A stretch of DNA of 64,000 bases from Halalkalicoccus sp. NIPERK01 (GTDB lineage: Archaea; Halobacteriota; Halobacteria; Halobacteriales; Halalkalicoccaceae). The translations under genes were made by a program, and so were the position numbers. Positions 44,199 to 53,030 of this stretch are shown one piece after another (the first letter of the stretch is position 1; each line of letters begins with the position of its first letter). The stretch lies in assembly GCF_030287405.1 (NCBI RefSeq), contig NZ_JASVVV010000001.1, forward strand, positions 558,001-622,000, written 5' to 3'. Below the pieces are notes generated by a model. It saw only the letters and a list, made by a program, of their open reading frames with translations. It ran no database searches and was not told the DNA's origin.

Positions 44199-44810
44199 AT
44201 GCCAGAGAAATCAGACGCCGAACTGCCGCCGCTTCCGTACGACTACGACGCGCTCGAGCCGTCGATCTCCGAGCAGGTGCTGACGTGGCACCACGACACG
44301 CACCACCAGGGCTACGTCAACGGCCTGAACTCCGCCGAGGAGACGCTCGCGGAGAACCGCGAGTCCGGTGACTACGGCTCGACGGGCACCGCGCTCGGCA
44401 ACGTCACCCACAACGGCTGTGGCCACTACCTCCACACGCTGTTCTGGGAGAACATGAGCCCCGAGGGTGGCGACGAACCCTCCGGCGAACTCGCCGACCG
44501 CATCGAGGAGGACTTCGGCTCCTACGAGGGCTGGAAGGGCGAGTTCGAGAAGGCAGCCACCACCGCGAGCGGCTGGGCGCTGCTGGTCTACGACCCCGTC
44601 GCGAAGCAGCTGCGCAACCTCGCGGTCGACAAGCACGACCAGGGCGCGCTCTGGGGCGCCCACCCCGTGCTGGCGCTCGACGTCTGGGAACACTCGTACT
44701 ACTACGACTACGGCCCGGACCGCGGCAGCTTCATCGACGCGTTCTTCGACGTGGTCAACTGGGACGAAGCCGAAGAACAGTACCAGAAGTCCGTCGACCA
44801 CTTCGAGTAA
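44199..44810 (+). CDS. sod: Superoxide dismutase (Mn/Fe)
   Basis: This cytoplasmic enzyme dismutates superoxide. The 203-residue protein has all four metal ligands in normal surroundings: His30 in LTWHHDTHHQGYVNGLN, the second His in CGHYLHTLFWENM, and Asp and His in LDVWEHSYYYDY. GHYLH and the glycine-poor QGALWGAHPVL are typical of haloarchaeal Mn-SODs. ATG 44199 (MPEKSDAELPPLPYDYD) is chosen on family alignment. A TATA-like TTCTAAAGCTTTAAC ends about 37 bp upstream. Confidence 0.95.
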   Translation: MPEKSDAELPPLPYDYDALEPSISEQVLTWHHDTHHQGYVNGLNSAEETLAENRESGDYGSTGTALGNVTHNGCGHYLHTLFWENMSPEGGDEPSGELADRIEEDFGSYEGWKGEFEKAATTASGWALLVYDPVAKQLRNLAVDKHDQGALWGAHPVLALDVWEHSYYYDYGPDRGSFIDAFFDVVNWDEAEEQYQKSVDHFE

Positions 44811-44881
44811 GTCGCTGAGACCTCACCGTTTTTTCGCCGCCACACCGTGGCCTTTAGTGGCGTCTCCGTCCAACCCCTCCC

Positions 44882-45169
44882 ATGCCCAAACCCAAAGACG
44901 AGTTCGACGAACTCTACCCCTGTGACTTCTACACCCCCGAGGAACTGTTCGACGAGGACGAAATGTACACCGTCTACGAGATCGGCCGTCTGCTCCAGGG
45001 GCTGGATCCCGAATCCGAACTCGAACCCGACACCGAAGCCGTCCTGTTGGACTGGGCGATCCCGTGGGTGGTCGAGAACGGCGACGACCTCGTCGTCGGA
45101 AACCCAGTCTCCGAGGACCAGCCGGGCTACTACGGGCTGAAACGCGAGGAGGACCTGAAGAACGACTAG
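44882..45169 (+). CDS. Conserved haloarchaeal protein, unknown function
   Basis: This 95-residue, strongly acidic protein begins MPKPKDEFDELYPCDFYTPEELFD and contains GRLLQGLDPESELEPDTEAVLLDWAIPWV (shown in parts), then a tail ending in KREEDLKND. There is no membrane segment, signal or metal motif beyond one cysteine. It looks like a widespread haloarchaeal family of unknown role. It follows sod on the same strand after 71 bp and overlaps the convergent MBL gene by 4 bp. Confidence 0.65.
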   Translation: MPKPKDEFDELYPCDFYTPEELFDEDEMYTVYEIGRLLQGLDPESELEPDTEAVLLDWAIPWVVENGDDLVVGNPVSEDQPGYYGLKREEDLKND

Positions 45170-45747
45170 AACGACATCCGCGCGGCCTGCCCGGCGAGTT
45201 CGATGTGGCCGTAGGCGTCGCCCTCGACGCTCGGACCGTGACCGGGGTGGAGTTCGGCGAGGTCCGACGAGATCGTTTCGGCGACCCTGTCGATGCTCCC
45301 GATCAGCGTCTCGCGGTCCCCTTCGGGGAGGTCGGTCCGCCCGAACCCGCCGTTCTGAAAGATCAGGTCGCCCGCGAAGAGGATCTCCGGACTCGCGGCG
45401 TAGAAACACAGGTGGTCGTCCTTGTGGCCGGGCGTGTGAAGCGCCCGGTACTCGTGATCGCCCAGCCGTACCGACTCGCCGTCCCTTATCGCGTGGTCGA
45501 CCGCCGGGTGGTCGGGGTCGTGGCCCCACACCTCGACGCCGAACGCCTCACGAACCCCCGAGACGTTCCCGACGTGGTCGGGATGGGTGTGGGTGAGGAC
45601 GAGCGCGTCGAGGTCCACGGTTCGATCGCGGACGGCGCTCACGACGTCGAAGTTCGCGCCCGCGTCCACGAGGACGGTCCGCTCGCCCGTCACGAGGAAC
45701 GCGTTGCTGGTGAAGGCCTGGACGCCCGCCGCGAGGTTGGCGATCAT
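45166..45747 (-). CDS. MBL-fold metallo-hydrolase (glyoxalase II-like)
   Basis: The 193-residue protein has the metallo-beta-lactamase signature THTHPDHVG (52-60), a later HTPGHKDDHLCFY (third His) and FAGDLIFQ (metal-bridging Asp), followed by HPGHGP near the end. These define a two-metal hydrolase of the glyoxalase II / thioesterase group. The substrate is not determined. It is downstream of the histidine kinase on the same strand and separated by only a few bases, so they may be co-transcribed. Confidence 0.88.
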   Translation of the reverse strand: MIANLAAGVQAFTSNAFLVTGERTVLVDAGANFDVVSAVRDRTVDLDALVLTHTHPDHVGNVSGVREAFGVEVWGHDPDHPAVDHAIRDGESVRLGDHEYRALHTPGHKDDHLCFYAASPEILFAGDLIFQNGGFGRTDLPEGDRETLIGSIDRVAETISSDLAELHPGHGPSVEGDAYGHIELAGQAARMSF

Positions 45748-45753
45748 ACCCGC

Positions 45754-47547
45754 TCATCGGCCGCCCGCGGAATGACCCTTTCCGTCCGTTGTGATCTCGA
45801 TCCGTAGTCCACCGGCGTCGCTTTCGGCCAGCGAGAGGCCCCAGCTGTGGCCCTCGGCGATGTTCTGCATGATCACCAGCCCGAATCCCGTCCCCTCGTC
45901 AGTGCTGTAGCCGGGTTCGAGCGCGGTCTCGCGTTCGTCCTCCGGGATGCCGTGGCCGTCGTCGTCGATCACGAAGCCCGTGGGCGTGGCCTCGACGGTG
46001 ATCGTCACGTCGGGACCGGCGTGTTCAACGCTGTTGCGAAACGCGTTCTCGAACAGTTGTGTGAGACGGTTCCGGTCGGCGTGGACGGTGCGGTCGTCGC
46101 CGACGACGAGCGTCGAGTCCCCGGTGCCGACGTTTGCCCAGGCCTCCTCGGCGACGGTCCCCAGTATCACGGGCCGCGTCTCGCCGACGGCCTTCCCCTC
46201 GCGCGCGAGGACGAGCAACCCCTCGATGATCTCGCGCATCCGCCGGTGGCTCTCGCTCACCTGATCGAGGTGCGAGTCGTCGCCGGTCTCCCTCGCGAGC
46301 GAGACGGACCCCTCGGCGACGGTCAGGGGGTTGCGAAGGTCGTGTGAGACGACGCCGACGAACTCCTCCAGTCGGGCGTTCTTCTCCTCGAGCGCGCCCT
46401 CGCGGGCGGCCCGATCCAGCGCGACCGTCGCGGTCGCCGCGAGCAGTTTCGCGAAGTAGACGTCCGCGTCGTCGAACGCATCCGGGCTGTCCGAGGCGAT
46501 GATGAGCACGCCGTGATCGCCGAGCGAGAAGATCATCTCGGTTCGAAGGTGCGTCTCGGGGTTGTGGGCGCCCTCCTCCTCGTGGACGCCCTCGAAGACG
46601 CGGTCCTCGCCGGACTCGAAGACCTCCCACGCGAGGCTCTCGTCGCGTTCGAGCGTCGGGACCGTCCCGAGCGAGGCCTCGACGGTGTCGGTGTAGGCGA
46701 TCGGTTCGAGTCGGTCGCCGGTCGAATCCACGAGGTGGATCCCGGTGTGGGTCAGCCCGAGGACGCGGTCGGCCGCCGAGACCGTGACGTTCGCGACCGC
46801 CGTTTTCCCTTCGGCCGCCATCAGATCGCGGGTCGCTTCGAGCAGGTGTTCGAGCGTCCACTCGGTGCGCTTGAACTCGGTGACGTCCCGCCCGATCCCG
46901 CAGATCCCGATCGTCTCGCCGTCGTCGACGAGGCGCGAACTGGTGAACTCGTAGGGCCTCGACCGGCCGTCCGGACCGGGAAGCTCCGCCTCGATCGTGA
47001 TCGGCAACTCCTCGGGGTTGCAGTCGTCGATGATCGCCGCGATTCGGTCCGCCTCCTCGTCGTCGAAGAGATCGACGGGGTGCATCGACGCCAGTTGTTC
47101 GTCGACGAGGCCCGTCACCTCCGAGAGACGGTCGTTCCAGTGGGTGAACCCCGACCCATCGAACGCGTAGACGACATCCGTCACGGTGTCGATCATCGCG
47201 CGTGCGAGGTGGTCGTCGGCCGTCTCGTGGCCGGGATCGGCTTCGGCCTCGATCTGGGCGCGAAGGACCTCGGGTCGCCCGGCGGCGTCGGTCGGCAGGA
47301 CGCGTACGCCGGCCAATCGGGCGGCCCTCGCGTCGTCCTCGTCGTCCGTCAGGACGACCGTCGGCGGCCAACTCCCCTCGAACCCCTCGGGAAACGAACC
47401 GACGCAGAGGACGCAGTCGACCCCGGCGGAGTCGGCCACCTCGTCCGGCGCGACGGGGGTGAGCGTCACTCGCTCACCGAGGCCTCGACCGACCGCCGCG
47501 CACTCGTCGGAACTGCCGACGAACGCGACCCGCACGCGTGGGCTCAT
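45754..47547 (-). CDS. PAS-GAF sensor histidine kinase
   Basis: The 597-residue protein is a soluble sensor kinase: a receiver-like N-terminus (about 1-105) without evident phosphoacceptor, a PAS domain (about 115-230, VTDVVYAFDGSGFTHWN), a GAF domain (about 235-370), HisKA with VVSHDLRNPLT (phosphorylated His) and a HATPase domain with QLFENAFRNSVEH, DDDGHGIP and GTGFGLVIM. The first residue is set at ATG 47547; five more codons (ATG 47562) are in frame. No response regulator is adjacent, as is usual in haloarchaea. The signal is unknown. Confidence 0.9.
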   Translation of the reverse strand: MSPRVRVAFVGSSDECAAVGRGLGERVTLTPVAPDEVADSAGVDCVLCVGSFPEGFEGSWPPTVVLTDDEDDARAARLAGVRVLPTDAAGRPEVLRAQIEAEADPGHETADDHLARAMIDTVTDVVYAFDGSGFTHWNDRLSEVTGLVDEQLASMHPVDLFDDEEADRIAAIIDDCNPEELPITIEAELPGPDGRSRPYEFTSSRLVDDGETIGICGIGRDVTEFKRTEWTLEHLLEATRDLMAAEGKTAVANVTVSAADRVLGLTHTGIHLVDSTGDRLEPIAYTDTVEASLGTVPTLERDESLAWEVFESGEDRVFEGVHEEEGAHNPETHLRTEMIFSLGDHGVLIIASDSPDAFDDADVYFAKLLAATATVALDRAAREGALEEKNARLEEFVGVVSHDLRNPLTVAEGSVSLARETGDDSHLDQVSESHRRMREIIEGLLVLAREGKAVGETRPVILGTVAEEAWANVGTGDSTLVVGDDRTVHADRNRLTQLFENAFRNSVEHAGPDVTITVEATPTGFVIDDDGHGIPEDERETALEPGYSTDEGTGFGLVIMQNIAEGHSWGLSLAESDAGGLRIEITTDGKGHSAGGR

Positions 47548-47642
47548 TACGGTAGTTATCATTCAACTATTACATATCTTTTGCGATACGAATGTCGGGT
47601 CGGATCGGTGGGTGTTTTGTGGTCGGCGGTAACTCACCGGAC

Positions 47643-48386
47643 ATGGACGTCACGCTGCTCGAAGCCACCGAGGACCCCGAGCGGGTCATCTGTACGGCCG
47701 CGCGAAACGACTACATGAGCGGGTTCGTCGGCGATCAGTCCTTCGAGGAGGTCATGGAAAGCGTCGACGGCGAGGGGATCGAGGAGAAGAAACGGACCCT
47801 GATCGGCCACCTCCTCTCGCACGGGCACTTCGGACCGTTCGAACACCCGCAGGCGACGTTCGCCGTACGAGGGATCAGCCGGTCGTGTATGGCCCAACTC
47901 ACCCGCCACCGTCACGTGAGTTTCGACGTCCAGTCGATGCGCTACGTCGCCTTCGACGACGTGGATCCCGACGACGTGCGTGACGGCGAGATGGTCGTCG
48001 TCCCCCCCTCCGCGAGCGACCCGAACTGGGTCGGGCGCAATCAGACGAGCGGCGCGGTCGACGAGGAGACGGTGAGCGAACGCGAACGGGTGTTCACCGA
48101 GTCGGTTTCCCGGTCGGTCGAGGAGTACCAGCGCCTGCTCGAACTCGGAATGGCCCCCGAGGACGCCCGGTTCGTCCTGCCCATCGGCACCGAGGTCAAC
48201 CTCGTGATGTCGATGAACGCCCGGATGCTGATGCACGTGGCAGATATGCGCGCCGCCGCAGACAGCCAGTGGGAGATCCGCGAGATGACCGAGAAGGTGC
48301 TCGCCCTCGCTGCGGAGTGGTGTCCGCTCACCTTCGCGTACTACGACGAACACATGAAGGGCCGGAAGAACCGCCTCGCGCCATGA
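47643..48386 (+). CDS. thyX: FAD-dependent thymidylate synthase
   Basis: ThyX methylates dUMP to dTMP with methylene-tetrahydrofolate as carbon donor and FADH2 as reductant. The 247-residue protein carries the signature RHRx7S as RHRHVSFDVQS (88-98) and the upstream HGHFGPFEHPQATF flavin segment. The ATG at 47643 gives MDVTLLEATEDPE, a normal start. Its stop overlaps the start of the CoA transferase gene (ATGA). Presence of thyX together with folP and mptE suggests an active C1-folate-type metabolism. Confidence 0.95.
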   Translation: MDVTLLEATEDPERVICTAARNDYMSGFVGDQSFEEVMESVDGEGIEEKKRTLIGHLLSHGHFGPFEHPQATFAVRGISRSCMAQLTRHRHVSFDVQSMRYVAFDDVDPDDVRDGEMVVVPPSASDPNWVGRNQTSGAVDEETVSERERVFTESVSRSVEEYQRLLELGMAPEDARFVLPIGTEVNLVMSMNARMLMHVADMRAAADSQWEIREMTEKVLALAAEWCPLTFAYYDEHMKGRKNRLAP

Positions 48387-49603
48387 CCGGCGAGGCCCGC
48401 GACGCGACCGGCGAGGGACCGCTCGCCGGGCTGACGGTACTCGACTGCTCGCAGGTACTCGTCGGACCCTTCTGTACGATGCAACTCGGGGACCTCGGCG
48501 CCGAAGTGATCAAGGTCGAACGCCCCGACGTGGGCGACCAGACCCGCGGGTGGTACCCCCCGCGCTTCGGCGAGGCGGGCCCGAGCGCCTACTTCGCGAG
48601 CGTCAACCGGAACAAACGATCGGTGACGCTGAACCTCGCCCGGGAAGAGGGCCAAGAGGTCCTCCGGACGCTGGCCGCCGACGCGGACGTCCTCGTCGAG
48701 AACTTCCGAGTCGGGACGATGGAGGGGTGGGGACTCGGGTACGGGGCGCTCTCGAAGGTCAACCCCGAACTGATCTACTGCTCGCTGTCGGGCTACGGCG
48801 AGTGGGGGCCCTACAGCGAGAAACCGGCCTACGACCTGATGATCCAGGCCGAGGGCGGGATGATGAGCATCACCGGCGAACCCGGTCGAGAGCCGGTCCG
48901 CGTGGGCGTCGCCATCGCGGACATCGGCGCGGGGATGTACGCGACCCAGTCGATCCTCGCGGCGCTGCTCGCTCGGGAACTGCAGGACGTCGGCGGCCAG
49001 AAGATCGACGTGAGCCTGCTCGACGGTCAGGCCGCCTGGATGTCCTACATGGCGACGAACTACTTCGCGAGCGGCGACGTTCCGGGAAAGATGGGTAGCG
49101 CCCACCCGACGATCGTCCCCTATCAGGCGTTCGAGACCCGCGACGGCCACGTCGTGGTCGCGGCAGCATCGGAAAAACTCTGGCGGGCGTTCTGTGCCGC
49201 GATCGACCGCGAGGACCTCCCGGAGGACGAGCGCTTCGAGACCAACGCCGATCGGGTCGAGAACCGCGAGATGCTGGTCCCGATTCTCGAAAACGAACTC
49301 GCGGAGTACACCACCGAGGAGGCCCTCTCCCGGCTGGCCGCCCACGACGTGCCCGCGCGGGCGGTCAACGACATGGCGGACGTCTTCAGCCATCCGCAGA
49401 TCGAGGCCCGCGGGATGGCCCGCGAGGTCGAAGGTCCCGCGGGCACCATCGAGATGCCGGGAAGCCCGATGTTCCTCTCGGAGACGCCGACGTCGATCCG
49501 GCGCCACCCGCCCGAACTCGGCGAACACACCGAGGCGGTCCTCCGGGAGACGGGCTATTCGGCCGTGGAGATCGATCGGTTCCGGGACGCCGGCGTGATC
49601 TAA
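48383..49603 (+). CDS. CaiB/BaiF family CoA transferase
   Basis: The 406-residue protein is a family III CoA transferase: LTVLDCSQVLVGPFCTMQLGDLGAEVIKVE at the N-terminus (shown by its motif LGDLGAEVIKVE), NFRVGTMEGWGLGY, YCSLSGYGEWGP, and PAYDLMIQA with Asp151 as the expected catalytic aspartate. It moves CoA between carboxylic acids, for example in carnitine, oxalate or methylacyl metabolism. The acceptor is unknown. Overlap with thyX suggests co-transcription, though the functions look unrelated. Confidence 0.9.
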   Translation: MTGEARDATGEGPLAGLTVLDCSQVLVGPFCTMQLGDLGAEVIKVERPDVGDQTRGWYPPRFGEAGPSAYFASVNRNKRSVTLNLAREEGQEVLRTLAADADVLVENFRVGTMEGWGLGYGALSKVNPELIYCSLSGYGEWGPYSEKPAYDLMIQAEGGMMSITGEPGREPVRVGVAIADIGAGMYATQSILAALLARELQDVGGQKIDVSLLDGQAAWMSYMATNYFASGDVPGKMGSAHPTIVPYQAFETRDGHVVVAAASEKLWRAFCAAIDREDLPEDERFETNADRVENREMLVPILENELAEYTTEEALSRLAAHDVPARAVNDMADVFSHPQIEARGMAREVEGPAGTIEMPGSPMFLSETPTSIRRHPPELGEHTEAVLRETGYSAVEIDRFRDAGVI

Positions 49604-49916
49604 CGACTCCCGATCCCGGCCGCCGCGCCCGACTTCGGCGGCCGTTCGATCGGTTAGTACAGAATATTAGAACAATAATATAATATATTCATGCAGAATT
49701 TTTTGGAGAATATCCAAAGAACGTACTATATCGTTCGTTGTCGTATCACACGCGGGATGGGTGAAACACAGCGCGATCGAGGGAGTTCGACGCCTGTAGT
49801 TCCGTTTTTCCAGAGATTATATCCCAATCCTAGTGATAACTATTTCTAAAATCTACGTATGGCTGTGAAAATTTAGTTCGGAGGGTTTATTCTTCATCGT
49901 TGAAGGGGAATGGGAC
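49604..49916. other. AT-rich intergenic island upstream of beta-helix gene
   Basis: I see no gene in these 313 bases. Much of 49650-49910 is AT-rich, with runs such as GAACAATAATATAATATATTC (in parts AATAATATAATA, 49672-49686) and TTATATCCCAATCC, in contrast to the surrounding genes of roughly 65% GC. Candidate promoters of the downstream gene are AATTTAGT and TTTATTCTTC about 30-45 bp before its ATG. The low GC may mark a recombination or acquisition boundary. Confidence 0.5.
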
Positions 49917-51230
49917 ATGCGTCAGATGAGTACCGCGGGCCGATCGGGCGTCAGTCGTCGAGTGTTGTTACGGACGGTCGGGGGCGCGGCCCTCTCGACC
50001 GGTCTGCTCGGAACCGCGGCGGCGGACGACGAGGAGTACGGGACCGTCGTCGACATCGTCGAGGCCGGTGCCGACGACACCGGAAGCGAACCGATCGACG
50101 ACGTCTTCGAGGAGCACGCCGACGACGACACCTTGATCCGCTTCCCGGAGGGACGGTACCAGGCGAACGACCTCAGCCTCTACGCGCTTTCGGAGTTCGC
50201 CATGGTCGGCGAGGGCGACGTCACGCTGGTGCCGGGCGAGGACTACGACGAGGACCTCTGGCTCGGCGGGGCGGAGACCCGGGACCTCCGGATCGAGAAC
50301 TTCACGATCGACGCGACGCGCGAGGGCGTCGCCCCCGAGGTCGTCGTCAGCGCCCACGACGGCCTCGTGGTCCGGGACCTCCGCAAGGAGGGCTTTCACG
50401 ACGGAGACACCTCCTTCGGCTTTCGCACCCTCGACGAGGACGGCCACAGCCTCATCGAGAGCCTCCAGTCGACCGACGGCGGGTCCGGGACGGGCGTCTA
50501 CGTCAACACGACCGGTTCGATCGCGTTTCGGGACTGCGAGGTCGAGGGCTTCGCGGACAACGGGCTGTACGCCTCCCACTCCTCGGGGCCCGTCTCCGTC
50601 GAGGGCGGGCGGTACGCCAACAGCAACGTCACGCAGATCCGACTGGGAAGCGCCAGAAGCGCCGTCGAGGACTGCGAGGTCGTCGTCGACGAGCGACCGG
50701 ATGGATTCGGCAACATGCGCGGGATCCGGATCGCGGACGGCCCCGGCCCCGTGACGATCGAGAACTGCGAGATCAGCGTCGAGAACAGTCAAGGAACGGG
50801 CGCCGTCGTGGGCGCGTACTCGGGTGGCTCCTTCGAGGTGCGGGACACCCGGATCCACGTCGGCGAGGAGTACACCACCCGGCGCTCGAACGGGTCACGA
50901 ACGAGCTACGCGATCTACGTCGACGACGCCACCGACGCCGAGACGGGTACGAGGACCATCGAGAACGTCTCGGTCACCGGGGGCGGGACGTATCGGGGGG
51001 CGATGCGGTTCTCCCGCGACGACAACACGATCGAGAGCGCCTGCATCAGCCAGTCGGGGACGCGTCGAAACGGGATCGTCTTCGAGGGGTCGGACGACAA
51101 CGAGGTGGTCGACACCACGATCGACGTGACCGGCGAGGAGATCGTCCTGAACGACGGGTCCTCGGTCGATCGAAGCGGGATCTCCACCTCTGGGAGCTGT
51201 TCGCCCCCCGATATCGGCTCCGAGGACTGA
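49917..51230 (+). CDS. Tat-exported right-handed parallel beta-helix protein
   Basis: The 437-residue protein starts with a Tat signal: SRRVLLRTVGGAALS (residues 13-27), with cleavage probably at TAAA-DD. The mature protein begins as GTVVDIVEAGADDTGSEPIDD, a pattern that opens pectate-lyase-like folds, and continues with short repeats such as VTIENCEISVENS, RDTRIHV and NTIESACISQSGTRRNGI (each a beta-helix turn of about 22 residues). Members include polysaccharide lyases and surface or sheath proteins. No catalytic residues can be assigned. There is no lipobox and no membrane anchor. Confidence 0.8.
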   Translation: MRQMSTAGRSGVSRRVLLRTVGGAALSTGLLGTAAADDEEYGTVVDIVEAGADDTGSEPIDDVFEEHADDDTLIRFPEGRYQANDLSLYALSEFAMVGEGDVTLVPGEDYDEDLWLGGAETRDLRIENFTIDATREGVAPEVVVSAHDGLVVRDLRKEGFHDGDTSFGFRTLDEDGHSLIESLQSTDGGSGTGVYVNTTGSIAFRDCEVEGFADNGLYASHSSGPVSVEGGRYANSNVTQIRLGSARSAVEDCEVVVDERPDGFGNMRGIRIADGPGPVTIENCEISVENSQGTGAVVGAYSGGSFEVRDTRIHVGEEYTTRRSNGSRTSYAIYVDDATDAETGTRTIENVSVTGGGTYRGAMRFSRDDNTIESACISQSGTRRNGIVFEGSDDNEVVDTTIDVTGEEIVLNDGSSVDRSGISTSGSCSPPDIGSED

Positions 51231-51244
51231 TACTGTCGGCCGTC

Positions 51245-51985
51245 TCAGAAGTGACCGAACTTGTCGCGCCGGTAGAGGTCGAGTTCGCTCACCGTCGAGT
51301 TGCGCTGGCCCGCCGCGAAGACGACCGCGTCGGCGATCTCCTCGGGTTCCGTGACCTCGCCCTCCTCGAAGCGTTCCTCGAACGACTCGCCCGAGGCGCT
51401 CCCGAACTCCGTCCGGACCTCGGTGGGGTTGATGACGGTGACGGCGACGCCCTCGTCGCCGACGCTGGCCTCGACGCTGTGGGCGAACCCGCGGGTCCAC
51501 CACTTGGTCGCCGCGTAGACGGGGTTCGAGGGGCGGGGGTACTGGCCCGCGAAACTCCCGATGAAAAGCAGGTTGCCCCGCGACTCCTCGAGGTGGGGCA
51601 GGGCCGCCCGCGTCGCGAAGAACATCCCGTCGACGTTGGTCTCCTGCATGAGCCGGTAGTCCTCCGTCGAGAGCGACTCGACCGCGCCGCCGCGGCCCAG
51701 CCCCGCGTTGTTCAGGAGGATATCCAGACCGCCGAACCGCTCGACGGTCTCCTCGACCATCGCCTCGACGGCCTCCTCGTCGCGGACGTCGGTCGGCACC
51801 GCGAGCGTCTCGACGCCGTGGTCGGATTCGACCTCGTCCGCGATCCCGTCGAGTCGGTCCTCGCGGCGCGCGGCGAGCGCGAGGTCAACCCCTTCGCGGG
51901 CGAGGGCGTGCGCGGAGGCGGTGCCGATACCCGAACTCGCGCCGGTGATCAGTGCGGTTCGCCCGTCGAGCGAGAGCGTCTCCAT
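51245..51985 (-). CDS. Short-chain dehydrogenase/reductase
   Basis: The 246-residue classical SDR has the cofactor motif TGASSGIG (about 14-21), the NNAG motif, the catalytic Ser in FIGSFAG and Tyr/Lys in YAATKWW. An Arg after the second strand (AARREDR) suggests NADP preference. The C-terminus ends LYRRDKFGHF. The substrate is unknown. It is convergent with the beta-helix gene, separated by only 14 bp. Confidence 0.9.
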   Translation of the reverse strand: METLSLDGRTALITGASSGIGTASAHALAREGVDLALAARREDRLDGIADEVESDHGVETLAVPTDVRDEEAVEAMVEETVERFGGLDILLNNAGLGRGGAVESLSTEDYRLMQETNVDGMFFATRAALPHLEESRGNLLFIGSFAGQYPRPSNPVYAATKWWTRGFAHSVEASVGDEGVAVTVINPTEVRTEFGSASGESFEERFEEGEVTEPEEIADAVVFAAGQRNSTVSELDLYRRDKFGHF

Positions 51986-52077
51986 ACCCGTCGATCGAAC
52001 CCCGTGCTGTTGACTGTTCGCTTATGACACGAACCGGACACAAGAGTTTTCATATCTAAGGAAGAATATGATAGAGA

Positions 52078-52512
52078 ATGTATTGGGTGACTGATCCGAT
52101 CGAGGGGCTCTCGTCGACCGTCGGCCTGCAGACGCCGACGGGCGGCGGGTGGGTCGTCATCGTCGGCGTCTGGGTGGTTCTGGCGGGCAGCGGCGTGATC
52201 GCGTGGCGACGACGACACGGTTCGACGGCGAAGTCACCCGCGAAGGAATCGGCCGAACCGACGCCGGTCGCCGAGGCGGTCCTGACCGACGAGGAGCGGG
52301 TCCACCGGCTGCTCGAATCGAACGAGGGGCGGATGCGCCAGGCGCGCATCGTCGAGGAGACCGAGTGGTCGAAGTCGAAGGTGAGCATGCTCCTCTCGGA
52401 GATGGAAGCGGAGGGATCGATCACCAAACTCCGGATCGGACGCGAGAACATCATCAGCCACCCCGGATTCGAACCCGACGCGACGCGCTCGACGCTCGAA
52501 TCGAGGACGTGA
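52078..52512 (+). CDS. Membrane-anchored winged-helix protein
   Basis: The 144-residue protein has one membrane helix (about residues 24-44, GWVVIVGVWVVLAGSGVIAW) followed by RRRHG, which would face the cytoplasm, a short linker and a MarR-like winged helix-turn-helix (about 70-130: LTDEERVHRLLESNEGRMRQ, with the recognition part TEWSKSKVSMLLSEME). This family is widespread in haloarchaea as predicted membrane-bound transcriptional regulators, but their signals are not known. The gene stands alone between an SDR gene and tRNA-Glu. Confidence 0.78.
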   Translation: MYWVTDPIEGLSSTVGLQTPTGGGWVVIVGVWVVLAGSGVIAWRRRHGSTAKSPAKESAEPTPVAEAVLTDEERVHRLLESNEGRMRQARIVEETEWSKSKVSMLLSEMEAEGSITKLRIGRENIISHPGFEPDATRSTLESRT

Positions 52513-52597
52513 GCACACGATAGCGAGCGCCACACCTGTGGCGAAGCGCAACTGTTAAACGACTCTCGTGGCTACCCGAGAGTGCAGGACGATACGG

Positions 52598-52672
52598 GCT
52601 CCGTTGGTGTAGTCCGGCCAATCATATTGCCCTCTCACGGCAATGACCAGGGTTCGAATCCCTGACGGAGCA
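52598..52672 (+). tRNA. tRNA-Glu, anticodon CTC
   Basis: The 75-nt sequence folds into a standard cloverleaf: acceptor GCTCCGT paired with ACGGAGC, anticodon stem TTGCC/GGCAA with the loop CTCTCAC (anticodon CTC), T stem CAGGG/CCCTG with TTCGAAT, and discriminator A at 52672. No intron is present and CCA is not encoded. A second copy of its 3' end occurs 350 bp downstream. Confidence 0.92.
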
Positions 52673-52741
52673 CTCTTCTAAGGAACCGCGTGCCGAAGTA
52701 GGAAGTGCAAGGAAGGAACTCGTCGGAGCGTTCCGTACCGA

Positions 52742-52861
52742 TCATCCCCCGTTCCCGAGGAGGAGGGCAACGACTCCAATCACGACGAGTGTAGAGAGGA
52801 GCACTAGGATAACGCCTGCCTCGGTGAGTAGTGAGCGGAGTTCGGACGAGATAGGTCGCAT
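52742..52861 (-). CDS. Predicted 39-residue single-span membrane protein
   Basis: The minus-strand frame from ATG 52861 to TGA 52742 encodes a 39-residue peptide: a short amphipathic start (MRPISSELRSLLTEAG) and one hydrophobic helix (VILVLLSTLVVIGVVALLL) ending in GNGG. The composition fits a real small membrane protein, and a TATA-like GATATACTTAC lies about 40-50 nt upstream of the ATG. It falls between the tRNA-Glu gene and the tRNA-end duplicate, so it may be cargo of a lost element. Confidence 0.4.
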   Translation of the reverse strand: MRPISSELRSLLTEAGVILVLLSTLVVIGVVALLLGNGG

Positions 52862-53011
52862 GGTCGAGCTACTCTAGCAGTAGTCCTGATCCGATGTAAG
52901 TATATCGCACGTTTCATCAAGCAGATAGAACAGGGAACCGAGTGGGCACGTATCCACGAATAAAACGCTCCCTTCCGTCAGGTGCCGATACTCGATCGGG
53001 GTACGCACCCA

Positions 53012-53030
53012 CCCTGGCGGAGCACTTTTC
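53012..53030 (+). repeat. Duplicate of the tRNA-Glu 3' end (att-like)
   Basis: This 19-bp sequence, CCCTGGCGGAGCACTTTTC, matches 17 of 19 bases of 52660-52678, which spans the end of the tRNA-Glu T arm, the acceptor strand, the discriminator and six flanking bases. Duplicates of this type arise when an element integrates at a tRNA 3' end. Only about 340 bp lie between the two copies. Confidence 0.55.
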
